Assembly: GCA_050249615.1 (NCBI GenBank)
Contig: JBFWQE010000004.1
Coordinates: 1 to 64,000, forward strand
Origin: VFZN01 sp050249615
GTDB taxonomy: Bacteria; Acidobacteriota; Vicinamibacteria; Vicinamibacterales; UBA2999
DNA length: 64,000 nucleotides
Direction of reading: 5' to 3'
Below are positions 30,802-39,758 of this stretch, in pieces. The notes below the pieces were generated by a model. The model saw only the letters and a program-made list of their open reading frames with translations. It searched no databases and had not been told where the DNA came from. Position numbers and translations under genes: made by a program. Numbering within the stretch: position 1 is the stretch's first letter; each line of letters starts with the position of its first letter.

Positions 30802-31692
30802 CTACTTCCGCTCAGTCAGGTATTCGTACAGGCGCTGGAGCTCTTCCTCGTTGGCGAAGGCAATCTCCAGCGTGCCGCCCTTGCGCTTGCGGTGGATGTT
30901 CACGTGCGTGCCGAGCGCGAGGCGGAGCTGCTCTTCGGCGGCGCGGGTATGCACGTCCTTCTGCGGAGCCTTCTCGACGGCGGGCGTTGGTGCGCTCGCC
31001 TCGTGCTTCACGAGGGCCTCGGTCTCGCGCACGGAGAGCCCGCGGGAGATCACCTCGCGCGCGAGGCGTCGCTGGTCGTCCGCGGATGCGAGCGAGAGCA
31101 GCGCGCGGGCGTGTCCCATGGCCAGCTCCCCCGAAGCGACGTTGCCGCGCACTTCATCCGGCAGTTTCAGCAGGCGCAGCACGTTGGCCACGGTCGCGCG
31201 GTCCTTGCCGACGCGCGTGGCGATGTCTTCCTGCCGAAGGTGGAACTCCTCCACGAGGCGCTGGTAGGCGGTTGCCTCTTCAATCGGGTTCAGGTTCTCG
31301 CGCTGGATGTTCTCGATGAGCGCCATCTCCAGGTGCTGGCGATGATCGCTGTCGGCCACGTCCTTGATGACGACCGGCACGCGAAGCAGCCCGGCGCGCT
31401 GGGCAGCGCGCCAGCGGCGCTCGCCGGCGATGATCTGGTAGCGCTGGCGTTCCATGCCCGTCCCCGGCGGCAGCCGCCTGACGATGATGGGCTGGATGAT
31501 GCCGTTGGTGGAGATGGATTGCGCGAGCTCGGCGAGTCGCGCTTCGTCGTACTGGGTGCGCGGCTGATACTCGTTCGCCTCGAGCAGGTCGATGTCCACC
31601 TCGAGCGAGGTGCGCGGCGGCTCGAGCGCCGCCGTCACGTCGGGAATGAGCGCGCTGAGGCCCTTGCCGAGGGCCGGCTTCTTCTCCACCAT
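30802..31692 (-). CDS. parB: Chromosome-partitioning protein ParB
   Basis: This 296-residue CTPase-clamp family protein binds parS and loads SMC. Visible are the N-terminal GKGLSAL patch, IQPIIVRRLPP, the GERRWRAAQRAGL and ENIQRENLNPIEEA motifs, an HTH (REDIATRVGKDRATVANVLRL-like stretch near residue 155) and a C-terminal dimerisation region. ATG 31692 overlaps the parA stop by one base. Two parS palindromes lie in the window. Confidence 0.96.
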   Translation of the reverse strand: MVEKKPALGKGLSALIPDVTAALEPPRTSLEVDIDLLEANEYQPRTQYDEARLAELAQSISTNGIIQPIIVRRLPPGTGMERQRYQIIAGERRWRAAQRAGLLRVPVVIKDVADSDHRQHLEMALIENIQRENLNPIEEATAYQRLVEEFHLRQEDIATRVGKDRATVANVLRLLKLPDEVRGNVASGELAMGHARALLSLASADDQRRLAREVISRGLSVRETEALVKHEASAPTPAVEKAPQKDVHTRAAEEQLRLALGTHVNIHRKRKGGTLEIAFANEEELQRLYEYLTERK

Positions 31693-32471
31693 CACACCGC
31701 CTGTTGTCGTCGTCTGAATTCCTCGGCGAAGGCCGAGTACGCTTCGGCGCCGCGCGACCTGGCGTCGTAGGCGAGGACCGGGACGCCATGACTTGGCGCC
31801 TCGGCGAGCCGCACGTTGCGCGGGATCACGGTGCCGTACACCTTTTCCTTGAAGAACTCGCGCACGTCGTGGGCGACCTGCTGGCCGAGGTTGGTGCGCT
31901 CGTCGCTCATCGTGAGGAGCACGCCCTCGATGTCGAGCGTGGGATTGAGGCCGGCGCGCACGCGCCGCATCGTCCCGACGAGATCGGCAAGGCCTTCGAG
32001 CGCGAAGTACTCGCAGTGCAGCGGGATGAGCACGCGGTCCGCGGCGACGAGCGCGTTCAGGGTGAGGAGCCCGAGGGACGGCGGGCTGTCCACGAGGATG
32101 GTGTCGAATTCGAGTCGGAGGAGTTCGAGGACTTCGCGCAGCCGCCGCTCGCGGTTGGGAAGGCCGATCAGCTCGATCTCGGCGCCGGCGAGCTCTCGGG
32201 AAGCCGGGATGAGGAAGAGGCGCTCGGTGGACGTGGGGACGATGAAGTCCCTGGCGGGCCTGGGCGGTTCGGTATGGGTGAGGGCATCGTAGACGGTGCC
32301 GCCCGCCGCGGAGGCGCCCTTGCAGCCGACGCCGCTGGTGGCATTGGCCTGGGGGTCCATGTCGACGAGCAGGACGCGCTGGCCTGCGGCGGCGAGGCCG
32401 GCGCCGAGGTTGATGACGGTCGTGGTCTTGCCAACCCCGCCTTTCTGGTTGGTGACGGCGATGATGCTCAT
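31692..32471 (-). CDS. parA: Chromosome-partitioning ATPase ParA
   Basis: This 259-residue deviant-Walker ATPase begins MSIIAVTNQKGGVGKTTTVI, with VLLVDMDPQANATSG and DTILVDSPPSLGLLT. It moves ParB-parS complexes over the nucleoid. It forms an operon with parB, and a perfect parS site lies 28 bp upstream of its start. Confidence 0.97.
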   Translation of the reverse strand: MSIIAVTNQKGGVGKTTTVINLGAGLAAAGQRVLLVDMDPQANATSGVGCKGASAAGGTVYDALTHTEPPRPARDFIVPTSTERLFLIPASRELAGAEIELIGLPNRERRLREVLELLRLEFDTILVDSPPSLGLLTLNALVAADRVLIPLHCEYFALEGLADLVGTMRRVRAGLNPTLDIEGVLLTMSDERTNLGQQVAHDVREFFKEKVYGTVIPRNVRLAEAPSHGVPVLAYDARSRGAEAYSAFAEEFRRRQQAV

Positions 32472-32498
32472 TTATCTCAAACGCCCTAAACACCCGGA

Positions 32499-32514
32499 TG
32501 TTCCACGTGGAACA
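32499..32514. promoter_or_regulatory. parS: parS site 1
   Basis: TGTTCCACGTGGAACA is a perfect 16-bp palindrome and a recognised variant of the parS consensus TGTTTCACGTGAAACA. It lies in the 61-bp spacer between rsmG and parA. Confidence 0.93.
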
Positions 32515-32532
32515 TAGGTGTGGCTTCTATTC

Positions 32533-33195
32533 TCACCCGATTCGGACTTTTTCGAGCACGACTAATCGGCTCCTGAGGGACTCGAGCAGTGGGTATGTCG
32601 CCTTCCACATGAGAGGCGGGGTGGCGGATTCTGCCAGATCGCCGCCGCCGGGGCCTCTGAACAGGAAGAGTTGGCCACCAGGTCGCAGGAAGGCCTGGAG
32701 GGTGATCAGCACGCGGGGTTCGATCCGGACGGCACGAATGGTTACAACGTCTGCTGCCTCGTGGAGCTCCGGGTGTGAAAGCAGTTCTTCGAATCGTGCG
32801 GTTTCGACCACTGCGTCTGTCAGCGACAAATCGCGGATGGCCTCGCGCAGGAACACGGCCTTCCTGGTCTTCACCTCGACCATCCTGAGATGGAGGTGCG
32901 GCGCCGCCAGCTTTAGCGGGATGGCAGGAGATCCGCCTCCGGAACCAGCGTCCAGTAACTGGCTCGCGTCAGCGGGAAGGTGCCTGGCTGCTGCGACGGG
33001 TTCCAGCAACAGCCGATCCACGGCCTCGTCTTCACCGCCTGGGGCCAGCTTGAAGGCCGTCAGGTTGACCTTGGCGTTCCACCGAGCCAGCAGCTGGTAA
33101 TACTGCTCGAGTCCCTGCAGCAGTTCCGGACTGACGGCCACGTTGGCGTGGCGGGCGCGACGACGGATCCGCTCGCGGAGCTCACGCGTGCTCAT
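32533..33195 (-). CDS. rsmG: 16S rRNA (guanine527-N7)-methyltransferase
   Basis: This 220-residue SAM-dependent enzyme has motif I LLDAGSGGGSPAIPL, the motif RMVEVKTRKAVFLREAIRDL, VVTIRAVR and an N-terminal helix pair (YYQLLARWNAKVNLTAF). ATG 33195 overlaps the end of mnmG by 14 bp, a frequent arrangement for the mnmG-rsmG pair. A longer reading from 33249 runs further into mnmG. Confidence 0.93.
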   Translation of the reverse strand: MSTRELRERIRRRARHANVAVSPELLQGLEQYYQLLARWNAKVNLTAFKLAPGGEDEAVDRLLLEPVAAARHLPADASQLLDAGSGGGSPAIPLKLAAPHLHLRMVEVKTRKAVFLREAIRDLSLTDAVVETARFEELLSHPELHEAADVVTIRAVRIEPRVLITLQAFLRPGGQLFLFRGPGGGDLAESATPPLMWKATYPLLESLRSRLVVLEKVRIG

Positions 33196-35035
33196 CGACG
33201 TGTCGATCCACGTAAGCGCCCACGATGGCAACCGCCGCGGGGGTGACACCCGGAATTCTCAGGGCCTGTCCAAGGGTCTCAGGTTGAACCTCCTCCAGGC
33301 GGTGCACCATCTCGGTGGAAAGGCCGGGTACGCTGCGGTAGGGGAACTTCGCCGGGATCGACCGGTACTCCTGGCGTTTCGCACGATCCACCGATTGCTG
33401 CTGGCGCACGAGGTACCCTTCGAACTTCAGGGCGGTCTCTACCGAGGCGATGTCAACCGTCGCCGCGGCTGGGGAGATGTCCAGATGGACTGAGCCCTCC
33501 TTCAGGAGTGTCTCGAGCCTGATCTCCGGCTGTCGGAGCGCATGCGAAGCGGGCTGACGACCCTTCGGCGTGCGCACCGTTGCGCTTTTCAGCGTGGCGA
33601 CGTTCCTCTCGTAACGGTCCCTCCGCTCACGGAACCGCTCCCAGTCCTCGTCCGCGACAAGGCCGGCATCCCGTCCGATGGTGGTCAATCGGAGGTCCGC
33701 GTTGTCGATGCGCAGTAGCAGCCGGAACTCGGCCCGGGAGGTGAACATCCTGTACGGCTCGAGGCAGCCTTTGGTCACGAGGTCGTCGACCATGATGCCG
33801 ATGTAGGCCTGATCCCGGCGCAATACCACCGGCGGGCGTCCTTTCGCCCTCCGCCCGGCGTTGGCGCCGGCCACCAAACCCTGGCCCGCTGCCTCCTCGT
33901 ACCCCGAAGTCCCGTTGATCTGGCCTGCCAGGAACAAGCCCGGTAGGCGCTTCGCCTCCAGGGAAGACCCAAGCTCGGTGGGTTGAATGAAGTCGTACTC
34001 GATGGCATAGCCTGGACGCAGGATGCGTGCTTCCTCCAGGCCCGGCAGAGCGTGGACGAGGCGCTCCTGTACGTCAGCCGGCAAGCTCATCGAGTAGCCG
34101 TTGATATAGATGGATTGAGATCGCACACCCTCTGGCTCGAGGAACAACTGGTGACGCTCCCGGTCCGGGAAACGCATGACCTTGTCCTCCAGCGAAGGGC
34201 AATAGCGCGGTCCGACCCCTCGTATTTGTCCGTTGAAGAGAGGCGATTGCCAGATGTGCTCGCGGACCAAATCGTGAACGTCCTGCGTCGTGTGCAGCAG
34301 CCAACAGGCAATCTGGTTCCGCGGCAGCGCGTCTGTTGCGTAAGAGAACGGGACCGGGATCGAATCCCCGTGTTCCACGTGGAACAAGCCAGATCGCTCC
34401 CCGGCCTGAAAGTCAATCGACTCTGCGTCCAGGCGCGGGGGGGTCCCCGTCTTCAATCGACCGGTCCTGAACCCGAAGCTTTTCAACGATTCCGCCAACT
34501 CGCGGCTGGGCGGCTCGTCCGCGCGCCCGGCCGGGCGCTGCTCCGGTCCGACGTGTACCAGGCCGTTCAGGAAGGTGCCTGTCGTAACCACCAGCGACCG
34601 ACACCGGAACTCGCGCCCGTCCTCCAGGGCCAGTCCAGAAACCTCGCCGCCTGACATAAGGATCCGGCCCGCCCGGCCCTCGATCCACTCAATACCTGAC
34701 TGCCCCTTGAGTTCGCTTCTAACCCACTGACCGTAAAGGGCTTTGTCTGCCTGCGCCCGTGGAGACCAGACGGCTGGGCCTCGGCTCCGATTCAGCAGCT
34801 TGAACTGGATCCCTGTCGCATCGATGGCTCGACCCATCAACCCGCCAAGCGCGTCGATCTCCCGAACGAGGTGGCCTTTCGCCGTCCCCCCAATCGCAGG
34901 ATTGCACGGCATGTGGGCCACCGTCTCTCGCGACAGGGTACACAGCCCGACGTGGCAGCCCATCCGGGCCGCCGCCCAGGCCGCTTCCACCCCGGCATGC
35001 CCGGCGCCAATAACTATGACATCCAATTTACTCAT
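33182..35035 (-). CDS. mnmG: tRNA U34 carboxymethylaminomethyl-modification enzyme, FAD subunit
   Basis: This 617-residue FAD protein has the dinucleotide fold VIVIGAGHAGVEAAWAAARM, CNPAIGGTAKGHLVREIDAL and the conserved GQINGTSGYEEAAGQGLVAG. With MnmE it modifies wobble U34 of several tRNAs. It lies downstream of mnmE with a 146-bp spacer that includes a hairpin. A parS site (34371-34386) is embedded in its coding sequence, encoding part of FHVEHGD. Confidence 0.96.
   Translation of the reverse strand: MSKLDVIVIGAGHAGVEAAWAAARMGCHVGLCTLSRETVAHMPCNPAIGGTAKGHLVREIDALGGLMGRAIDATGIQFKLLNRSRGPAVWSPRAQADKALYGQWVRSELKGQSGIEWIEGRAGRILMSGGEVSGLALEDGREFRCRSLVVTTGTFLNGLVHVGPEQRPAGRADEPPSRELAESLKSFGFRTGRLKTGTPPRLDAESIDFQAGERSGLFHVEHGDSIPVPFSYATDALPRNQIACWLLHTTQDVHDLVREHIWQSPLFNGQIRGVGPRYCPSLEDKVMRFPDRERHQLFLEPEGVRSQSIYINGYSMSLPADVQERLVHALPGLEEARILRPGYAIEYDFIQPTELGSSLEAKRLPGLFLAGQINGTSGYEEAAGQGLVAGANAGRRAKGRPPVVLRRDQAYIGIMVDDLVTKGCLEPYRMFTSRAEFRLLLRIDNADLRLTTIGRDAGLVADEDWERFRERRDRYERNVATLKSATVRTPKGRQPASHALRQPEIRLETLLKEGSVHLDISPAAATVDIASVETALKFEGYLVRQQQSVDRAKRQEYRSIPAKFPYRSVPGLSTEMVHRLEEVQPETLGQALRIPGVTPAAVAIVGAYVDRHVDEHA
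34371..34386. promoter_or_regulatory. parS: parS site 2, inside mnmG
   Basis: This is an identical copy of the 16-bp palindrome TGTTCCACGTGGAACA, 1.87 kb from parS site 1 and within the mnmG reading frame. Intragenic parS sites near the origin are normal in many bacteria. Confidence 0.92.
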
Positions 35036-35049
35036 GTATAAGTGGTATT

Positions 35050-35068
35050 AGATTCCCACAGGGAATCT
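35050..35068. promoter_or_regulatory. Perfect 8-bp hairpin in the mnmG leader
   Basis: AGATTCCC-ACA-GGGAATCT is a perfect inverted repeat 15 bp upstream of the mnmG start. In the mnmG transcript the GGGAAUCU arm is the best candidate ribosome-binding region, so the hairpin could limit initiation. There is no U-tract on the minus strand, so termination is less likely. Confidence 0.45.
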
Positions 35069-35181
35069 TTCTGAGGATCGCCACACGCTACCACACGGGA
35101 GACTGGTGCGTGCCCCGCGCTCGGAAGAGAGTCGTCCACCTCGTCGTGCAGGCCCTCGGCTCGCCTTCGCGCGGCCCGCCT

Positions 35182-36561
35182 TCACTTCCCGACGCAGAAC
35201 CGCTGGAAGATGTGGCGCAGCAGGTCGTCGGAGGTTCGGCGGCCGGTCACTTCCTGGAGTCGATCCAGCGCCTCCTGCAGATCCGCGAGCAGGAACTCCT
35301 CCGACAGCGACCCCGACGCGCACTCGAGCGCCGTGTGCGCACGGACCACCGCGGTGCGCGCCTCTTCCAGCAACGTGATGTGCCGCAGGTTGGTCACGAT
35401 TGGCGCGTCCCGAAACGTCTGGGATCCCGACAGCGCGCACACGACGCACCGGGCGAGATCGTCAAGGCCCACGCTCGTGCGGACCGACACGTGCACTGCC
35501 TCCGCGCCCCACGGCGGCAGCGGTTCGGTCCAGGCCGAAGGCAGATCCACCTTGTTCACCACCACCACGCGCGACCGGCGGTCCGTCGCCTCGAGCACCT
35601 GCAGGTCCTCCGTGCCGAGCGGGCGCGATCGATCGAGCACCACGATCGCAAGGTCCGACACGCGCAGCGATCCCTGTGCTCGCTCGACGCCCTCTCGCTC
35701 CACCACGTCGTCGGTCTCGCGAATCCCCGCGGTGTCCACCAGTGCCAGCGACAGCCCGCCGATGTCGGCCCGCTCGGTCAGCAGATCCCGGGTCGTCCCC
35801 GGGACCGCCGTCACGATCGCCCGATTGGCGTTGAGCAGGGCATTGAACAGGCTCGACTTCCCGACGTTCGGCGCACCCACGATGGACACCAGCGCGCCCT
35901 CCCGCACGAGCCTTCCACGGCCGGCATCGGCGAGCAGGCGATCCAGATCGCGCATCACCACGGCCAACGCGCCCGACAGTTCACCGGTCTCGATGAAGTG
36001 GTAGCCCTCCTCGGGGAAATCGAGCGACGCCTCGAGCCGCGCCGTGAGATCGAAGAGGCCGGCCTCGATGGCCCCAATCGCCTGCGTCAGAGTTCCTTCG
36101 AGCTGGTCGAACGCCGCGCGTGCCTGGAGCGGCGTCACGGCGTCGATCAGGTCCGCCACCGCCTCAGCCTGTACCAGGTCACGCTTGCCGTTCAGGAAGG
36201 CACGGAGCGTGAACTCGCCAGGCTCGGCGAGCCTTGCGCCCAGCAGCACGGCCGATCTCAGGATGGACGCCAGGACGATGGGGCTGCCGTGCGCGGAGAT
36301 CTCCGCGACGTTCTCGCCGGTGTACGAGTGGGGCGCCGGGAATGTCGTGACCACGACCTGGTCGAGCAGCGGAGATCCCGCCTCGGGCGAGCGGGTGGTC
36401 AGCCGCGCCAACGTCGCGCGCCGCGCTTCGAACGGCACGGTCCGACCCGTGAGTTCTGCGGCCACTCGGACTGCATCCGGGCCGCTCAGCCGCACCACGC
36501 CAAGGCCGCCCCGCCCCTGCGGCGTGGCCACCGCGACGACGGTGTCGGTCGTGGAGAACAT
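35182..36561 (-). CDS. mnmE: tRNA modification GTPase MnmE
   Basis: This 459-residue GTPase has an N-terminal tetrahydrofolate-binding domain (TVVAVATPQGRGGLGVVRLS), a helical domain and an inserted G domain with VGAPNVGKSSLFNALL and DTAGIRETDD. It ends with the catalytic-cysteine motif IFQRFCVGK. The partner MnmG is encoded next. It follows jag by 56 bp in the rpmH-to-parB gene run. Confidence 0.96.
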   Translation of the reverse strand: MFSTTDTVVAVATPQGRGGLGVVRLSGPDAVRVAAELTGRTVPFEARRATLARLTTRSPEAGSPLLDQVVVTTFPAPHSYTGENVAEISAHGSPIVLASILRSAVLLGARLAEPGEFTLRAFLNGKRDLVQAEAVADLIDAVTPLQARAAFDQLEGTLTQAIGAIEAGLFDLTARLEASLDFPEEGYHFIETGELSGALAVVMRDLDRLLADAGRGRLVREGALVSIVGAPNVGKSSLFNALLNANRAIVTAVPGTTRDLLTERADIGGLSLALVDTAGIRETDDVVEREGVERAQGSLRVSDLAIVVLDRSRPLGTEDLQVLEATDRRSRVVVVNKVDLPSAWTEPLPPWGAEAVHVSVRTSVGLDDLARCVVCALSGSQTFRDAPIVTNLRHITLLEEARTAVVRAHTALECASGSLSEEFLLADLQEALDRLQEVTGRRTSDDLLRHIFQRFCVGK

Positions 36562-36617
36562 CAGCCCAGCGCCACCTGCCCCTCATGGGGCGGGCATGCC
36601 TTCGAGCGAGCCGTGGA

Positions 36618-37064
36618 CTAATCCACCGAGATGATGACCGTCTTCTCGAAGGCGTCGCCGATGCTCTCGGACGAGACGCCCGGGACTTCCTTCACCGCCA
36701 GGTGGACGATGCGACGCTCGTAGGGGTTGAGCGGGCCGATCTCCTGGGCCAGGCCCGTCGTCCTGGCCTTCTCGGCAAGGAAGATCGCCATCTGTCGCAG
36801 CTCGGCGTCCTTCCCCTTCCGATAGCCCATGCAATCGACCACCAGCCGGTGGCCCTCGGGGACATCGTTCCGGAATACCGCCGACACCACGTGCTGCAGG
36901 GCGGCCAGGGCCTCGCCCTGCCGGCGGGTCAGCACGTTGCCGTCCTCGCCGTCGAGGTTGATCCGCACGCCGTCGGGCATCTCCTCGGCGGAGGCAGTGA
37001 GGTGAAGGCCCATCTTCTCGGCAACGGTCTGGACGAACTCGGTGATCTCGCTGGTGTTGGCCAT
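36618..37064 (-). CDS. jag: Jag/KhpB-like KH-R3H RNA-binding protein
   Basis: This encodes 148 residues: a KH-like half (VRINLDGEDGNVLTRRQGEA LAALQHVV region) followed by an R3H domain with NPYERRIVHLAV. The N-terminal Jag-N domain found in many Firmicute proteins is absent, as is common in Gram-negative bacteria. The location between yidC and mnmE is conserved for the family. It probably binds RNA; the target is unknown. Confidence 0.9.
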   Translation of the reverse strand: MANTSEITEFVQTVAEKMGLHLTASAEEMPDGVRINLDGEDGNVLTRRQGEALAALQHVVSAVFRNDVPEGHRLVVDCMGYRKGKDAELRQMAIFLAEKARTTGLAQEIGPLNPYERRIVHLAVKEVPGVSSESIGDAFEKTVIISVD

Positions 37065-37081
37065 GGTTTCTCTGGTCTCCC

Positions 37082-38785
37082 TCAGCCCTTAGCCTTCGCG
37101 GGCGGCGGCATCAGCGACATGGTCAGGTACTGCTGGCCGATGGCCCACAGATTACTGATTGTCCAGTAGATCACCAAGCCGCTCGGGTAGGCGAGGAACA
37201 TGAACGTGAACATGATCGGCATGATCATCATCACGCGCTGCTGCACGGGGTCGGCCGAGGTCGGCATGATCTTCTGCTGCCAGAACATCGTCGCGCCCAT
37301 GAGCAGGGGAGTGATGTAGAGCGGATCCGGCCGGGAGAGGTCCACGATCCACCCGAGGAACTCCGCGCCACGAATCTCGATGGCCTGCGAGAGCATCGCG
37401 TAGAAGGCGAACAGGAAGGGGAAGGTGAGCAGCATCGGCACGCAGCCGCTCGCGGGGTTGACGCCCTTCTCCTTGTAGAGCGCCATCACTTCCTCGTTCA
37501 TCTTCTGGCGCTGGGGATCGGTGATCTTGTACTGCGCGTAGCGGGCCTGGATGGCCTTCATCTGCGGCTGAATCTCCTGCATCTTGCGCATGGACTTCAC
37601 CGACTTCTGACGAAGGGGGAACATCGCGAGGTTGATGAGCAGGGTCAGCGCGACGATGGCCCATCCCCAGTTGCCGACGTACTGGTGGACCCACTTCAGC
37701 GCGCCCAGCAGGGGCACGGCGAGCCACGCGAAGATGCCGAAGTTGATCACCCGCACCATCTCGGTGTTCACGGCCCTCAGTTCGTCGAGGGCCTTCGGGC
37801 CGAAGTAGAACCGCTGCGCGGCCTGGGGGGCCTGGAACTTCACGCCAAAGGCGGCATAGCGCCCCGGTGGAGCGTCCGGCGCCTTTGGAGGCACCACGAA
37901 CGACGTGTGATCGAACTGCATCGGCGCCGGCTGGTCGGGGTCGTTCAGGACGAGCGCGGCGAAGTAGTGGTCGTCGATGCCCGCGTACAGGAACGGACCG
38001 TTCTCGGTCCCAGGCGTCGGACCCAGCCGCTTCACCGATCTGTCCTGGTGCAGAATCGCCTGCGCGGGAGTGGAGTAGCTTGGCGCCAGGAAACTGCCCT
38101 GTCGGGCGTGCGCGTTGTCGTCCCCCAGCCCTGGGCCCCAGTCGATGGCCGGGTTCAGCTCCTGCGAGCCCGCCTGCGCACTCACCGCAACCGACACGAT
38201 GTAGCCGTCGGGCTGAAGCGTGAAGGACTTGCTCACTCGAAGGCCCTGCGCATCCTGCCATTCGAACGACAGGCTGACGGGCGCCAACGTGGCATCCAGT
38301 TGAGCTGGGGACGTGCTCCGGAACAGGGCTCCGTTCACCCGCGAGGTCTGGTCGGCATCCTCCAGGCGCAGCGAGAAGGGTGTGAGAGCCTGATTCACGT
38401 TCTCGGCGGCCGGCACCAGGTCCAGCGGCTCGCCGGCCTCGTTCTGGTACCGCTTCAACACCCAGTGACGGAGACGGGCGCCGCGATTGGTGAACACCGC
38501 CCGGACCGTCTGGGTTTCCACGGTGATGTCCCGTTCCTCGCTCTCGCCCGTCATCACCGTGCTGGCCGCGGCAGCGGGCGCCTGGGTTTCCGGCGCGGCA
38601 GGCGCGGCGGGAGACTGGCTCCCGGCCCCGGCAGCCGCTCCCTGCGGCTGGGCGATGCTTGCGGCAGGCGCAGCGGCCCCGGACGGACTGCTGGCCGGCT
38701 GAGGCACGGGCGGGGCGAAGTAGCTCTGGTAGACGAACAGCACCAGAAAGGAGAGCGAGATGGCGAGAAGAACGCGGCGTTCCAT
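37082..38785 (-). CDS. yidC: Membrane protein insertase YidC
   Basis: This encodes 567 residues. An N-terminal helix (RRVLLAISLSFLVLFVYQ) precedes an Ala/Pro/Gln-rich linker, a large periplasmic domain and the five-helix insertase core starting near GNWGWAIVALTLLINLAMFP, with the cytosolic hairpin QKSVKSMRKMQEIQPQMKAI. It inserts small membrane proteins alone or with SecYEG. It lies 30 bp downstream of yidD. Confidence 0.96.
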   Translation of the reverse strand: MERRVLLAISLSFLVLFVYQSYFAPPVPQPASSPSGAAAPAASIAQPQGAAAGAGSQSPAAPAAPETQAPAAAASTVMTGESEERDITVETQTVRAVFTNRGARLRHWVLKRYQNEAGEPLDLVPAAENVNQALTPFSLRLEDADQTSRVNGALFRSTSPAQLDATLAPVSLSFEWQDAQGLRVSKSFTLQPDGYIVSVAVSAQAGSQELNPAIDWGPGLGDDNAHARQGSFLAPSYSTPAQAILHQDRSVKRLGPTPGTENGPFLYAGIDDHYFAALVLNDPDQPAPMQFDHTSFVVPPKAPDAPPGRYAAFGVKFQAPQAAQRFYFGPKALDELRAVNTEMVRVINFGIFAWLAVPLLGALKWVHQYVGNWGWAIVALTLLINLAMFPLRQKSVKSMRKMQEIQPQMKAIQARYAQYKITDPQRQKMNEEVMALYKEKGVNPASGCVPMLLTFPFLFAFYAMLSQAIEIRGAEFLGWIVDLSRPDPLYITPLLMGATMFWQQKIMPTSADPVQQRVMMIMPIMFTFMFLAYPSGLVIYWTISNLWAIGQQYLTMSLMPPPAKAKG

Positions 38786-38815
38786 TGAGAAGGGGGGCCG
38801 AAGACTCAGAAATAC

Positions 38816-39124
38816 CTAGTGTGGGTGGCGCCGAGGCACCGGATCGTAGCCGTGCCCGCCAAGCGGATGGCAGCGGCACAACCGCCTGGCGCCGAGCCAG
38901 CCTCCCCGGAGGAGGCCGAACCGGGCGACGGCTTCGGAGGTGTAATCGGCGCAGCCGGGGACAAAGCGGCAGCTACCCGTAAACCATGGAGAAAACACGG
39001 CCTTATACGCCCGGACGAGGGCGAGGCCGACGCGGGCCGGTACGGTCGGTTCGGGGGCCTCCGGGCTGGCTTCGCCGGTCGAGAAGCGCTCGGAATTCGG
39101 CCTCGAGGGTGACATAGGACGCAT
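38816..39124 (-). CDS. yidD: Membrane protein insertion efficiency factor YidD
   Basis: This small protein of 99-102 residues has the family pattern LVRAYKAVFSPWF, C-R-F-V-P-G-C, the EA-G segment, RLCRCHP and GGHGYDPVP. The only ATGs (39124 and 39115) lie inside rnpA in another frame, giving an overlap of about 120 bp; overlap of rnpA with yidD is frequent. The N-terminal 25 residues are not conserved. Confidence 0.88.
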   Translation of the reverse strand: MRPMSPSRPNSERFSTGEASPEAPEPTVPARVGLALVRAYKAVFSPWFTGSCRFVPGCADYTSEAVARFGLLRGGWLGARRLCRCHPLGGHGYDPVPRRHPH

Positions 39125-39395
39125 CGAGCATCTCGCGGCGAGGTACGACGACGATGTCGAACCCACCAGCTGGTTTGTGGTGGCGGAACAGTTCCCGGAC
39201 CAGGCGCTTGGCTCGGTTCCTGACGACAGCGGAGCCCATTTTCCGGGTGGCGGCAATGCCGAGCCTGGCTCCAGCCCGTCCATTGGGGATCATGAACATC
39301 GTCATCAGGCGCCCTGAGTGACGATGCCCGGTGTTGTAGATTCGCTCGAAATCTTCGCGCTTCCGGATGTGCTCGTCCGCGCGAAACGAGGGCAT
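39003..39395 (-). CDS. rnpA: Ribonuclease P protein component
   Basis: This 130-residue basic protein has the conserved R-K-R-E-D-F-E-R-I-Y start, GARLGIAATRKMGSAVVRNR and RLVRELFRHHK. These are the RNase P protein motifs needed to process tRNA 5' ends. It starts one base after rpmH stops. The C-terminal Arg/Pro-rich tail is unusual but harmless in the family. Confidence 0.94.
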   Translation of the reverse strand: MPSFRADEHIRKREDFERIYNTGHRHSGRLMTMFMIPNGRAGARLGIAATRKMGSAVVRNRAKRLVRELFRHHKPAGGFDIVVVPRREMLDASYVTLEAEFRALLDRRSQPGGPRTDRTGPRRPRPRPGV

Positions 39396-39396
39396 C

Positions 39397-39561
39397 TCAG
39401 GCTTCGTCCGACACCGTCAGGCGCTTGCGGCCCTTGGCGCGACGTCGCTTGAGCACCTGCCGCCCGTCCTTGGTCGACATCCGCACCAGAAAGCCGTGGG
39501 TCTTGGCCCGGCGCCGGGTGTTGGGTTGGAACGTACGCTTGCCCTTCTTGGATCTGGCCAT
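39397..39561 (-). CDS. rpmH: 50S ribosomal protein L34
   Basis: This 54-residue protein contains the L34 core KRTFQPNTRRRAKTHGFLVR and a basic C-terminus. It carries a seven-residue N-terminal extension (ARSKKG) before the usual KRTFQP start. ATG 39561 was chosen because upstream codons have no L34 character. It heads the leftward rpmH-rnpA-yidD-yidC run. Confidence 0.94.
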   Translation of the reverse strand: MARSKKGKRTFQPNTRRRAKTHGFLVRMSTKDGRQVLKRRRAKGRKRLTVSDEA

Positions 39562-39654
39562 GTTTTCCCTCTGAACGAACCTCCGATTGTATGGCCCCGG
39601 TCCCCCGGTGTAAAGGCCCAACGGCGTGCTAGAGTGTGCGTTCGCGTGTCCGAG

Positions 39655-39687
39655 TTTTCCACACCTGTGGAAAACCTTGTGGAAAAG
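39655..39687. promoter_or_regulatory. DnaA-box cluster upstream of dnaA
   Basis: TTTTCCACA (39655-39663) faces TGTGGAAAA (39666-39674), and a further TGTGGAAAAG follows at 39678-39687. Each matches the DnaA box TTATCCACA at 8 of 9 bases. They lie in the 197-bp rpmH-dnaA divergent spacer and may serve both dnaA autoregulation and origin function. Confidence 0.75.
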
Positions 39688-39758
39688 ACCGCAAGATCAC
39701 GCCTGAAGACCTCCAGAAGCCCCGTATTTTCGCTGATTTTTCGCCTGGTTTCCTGCCA

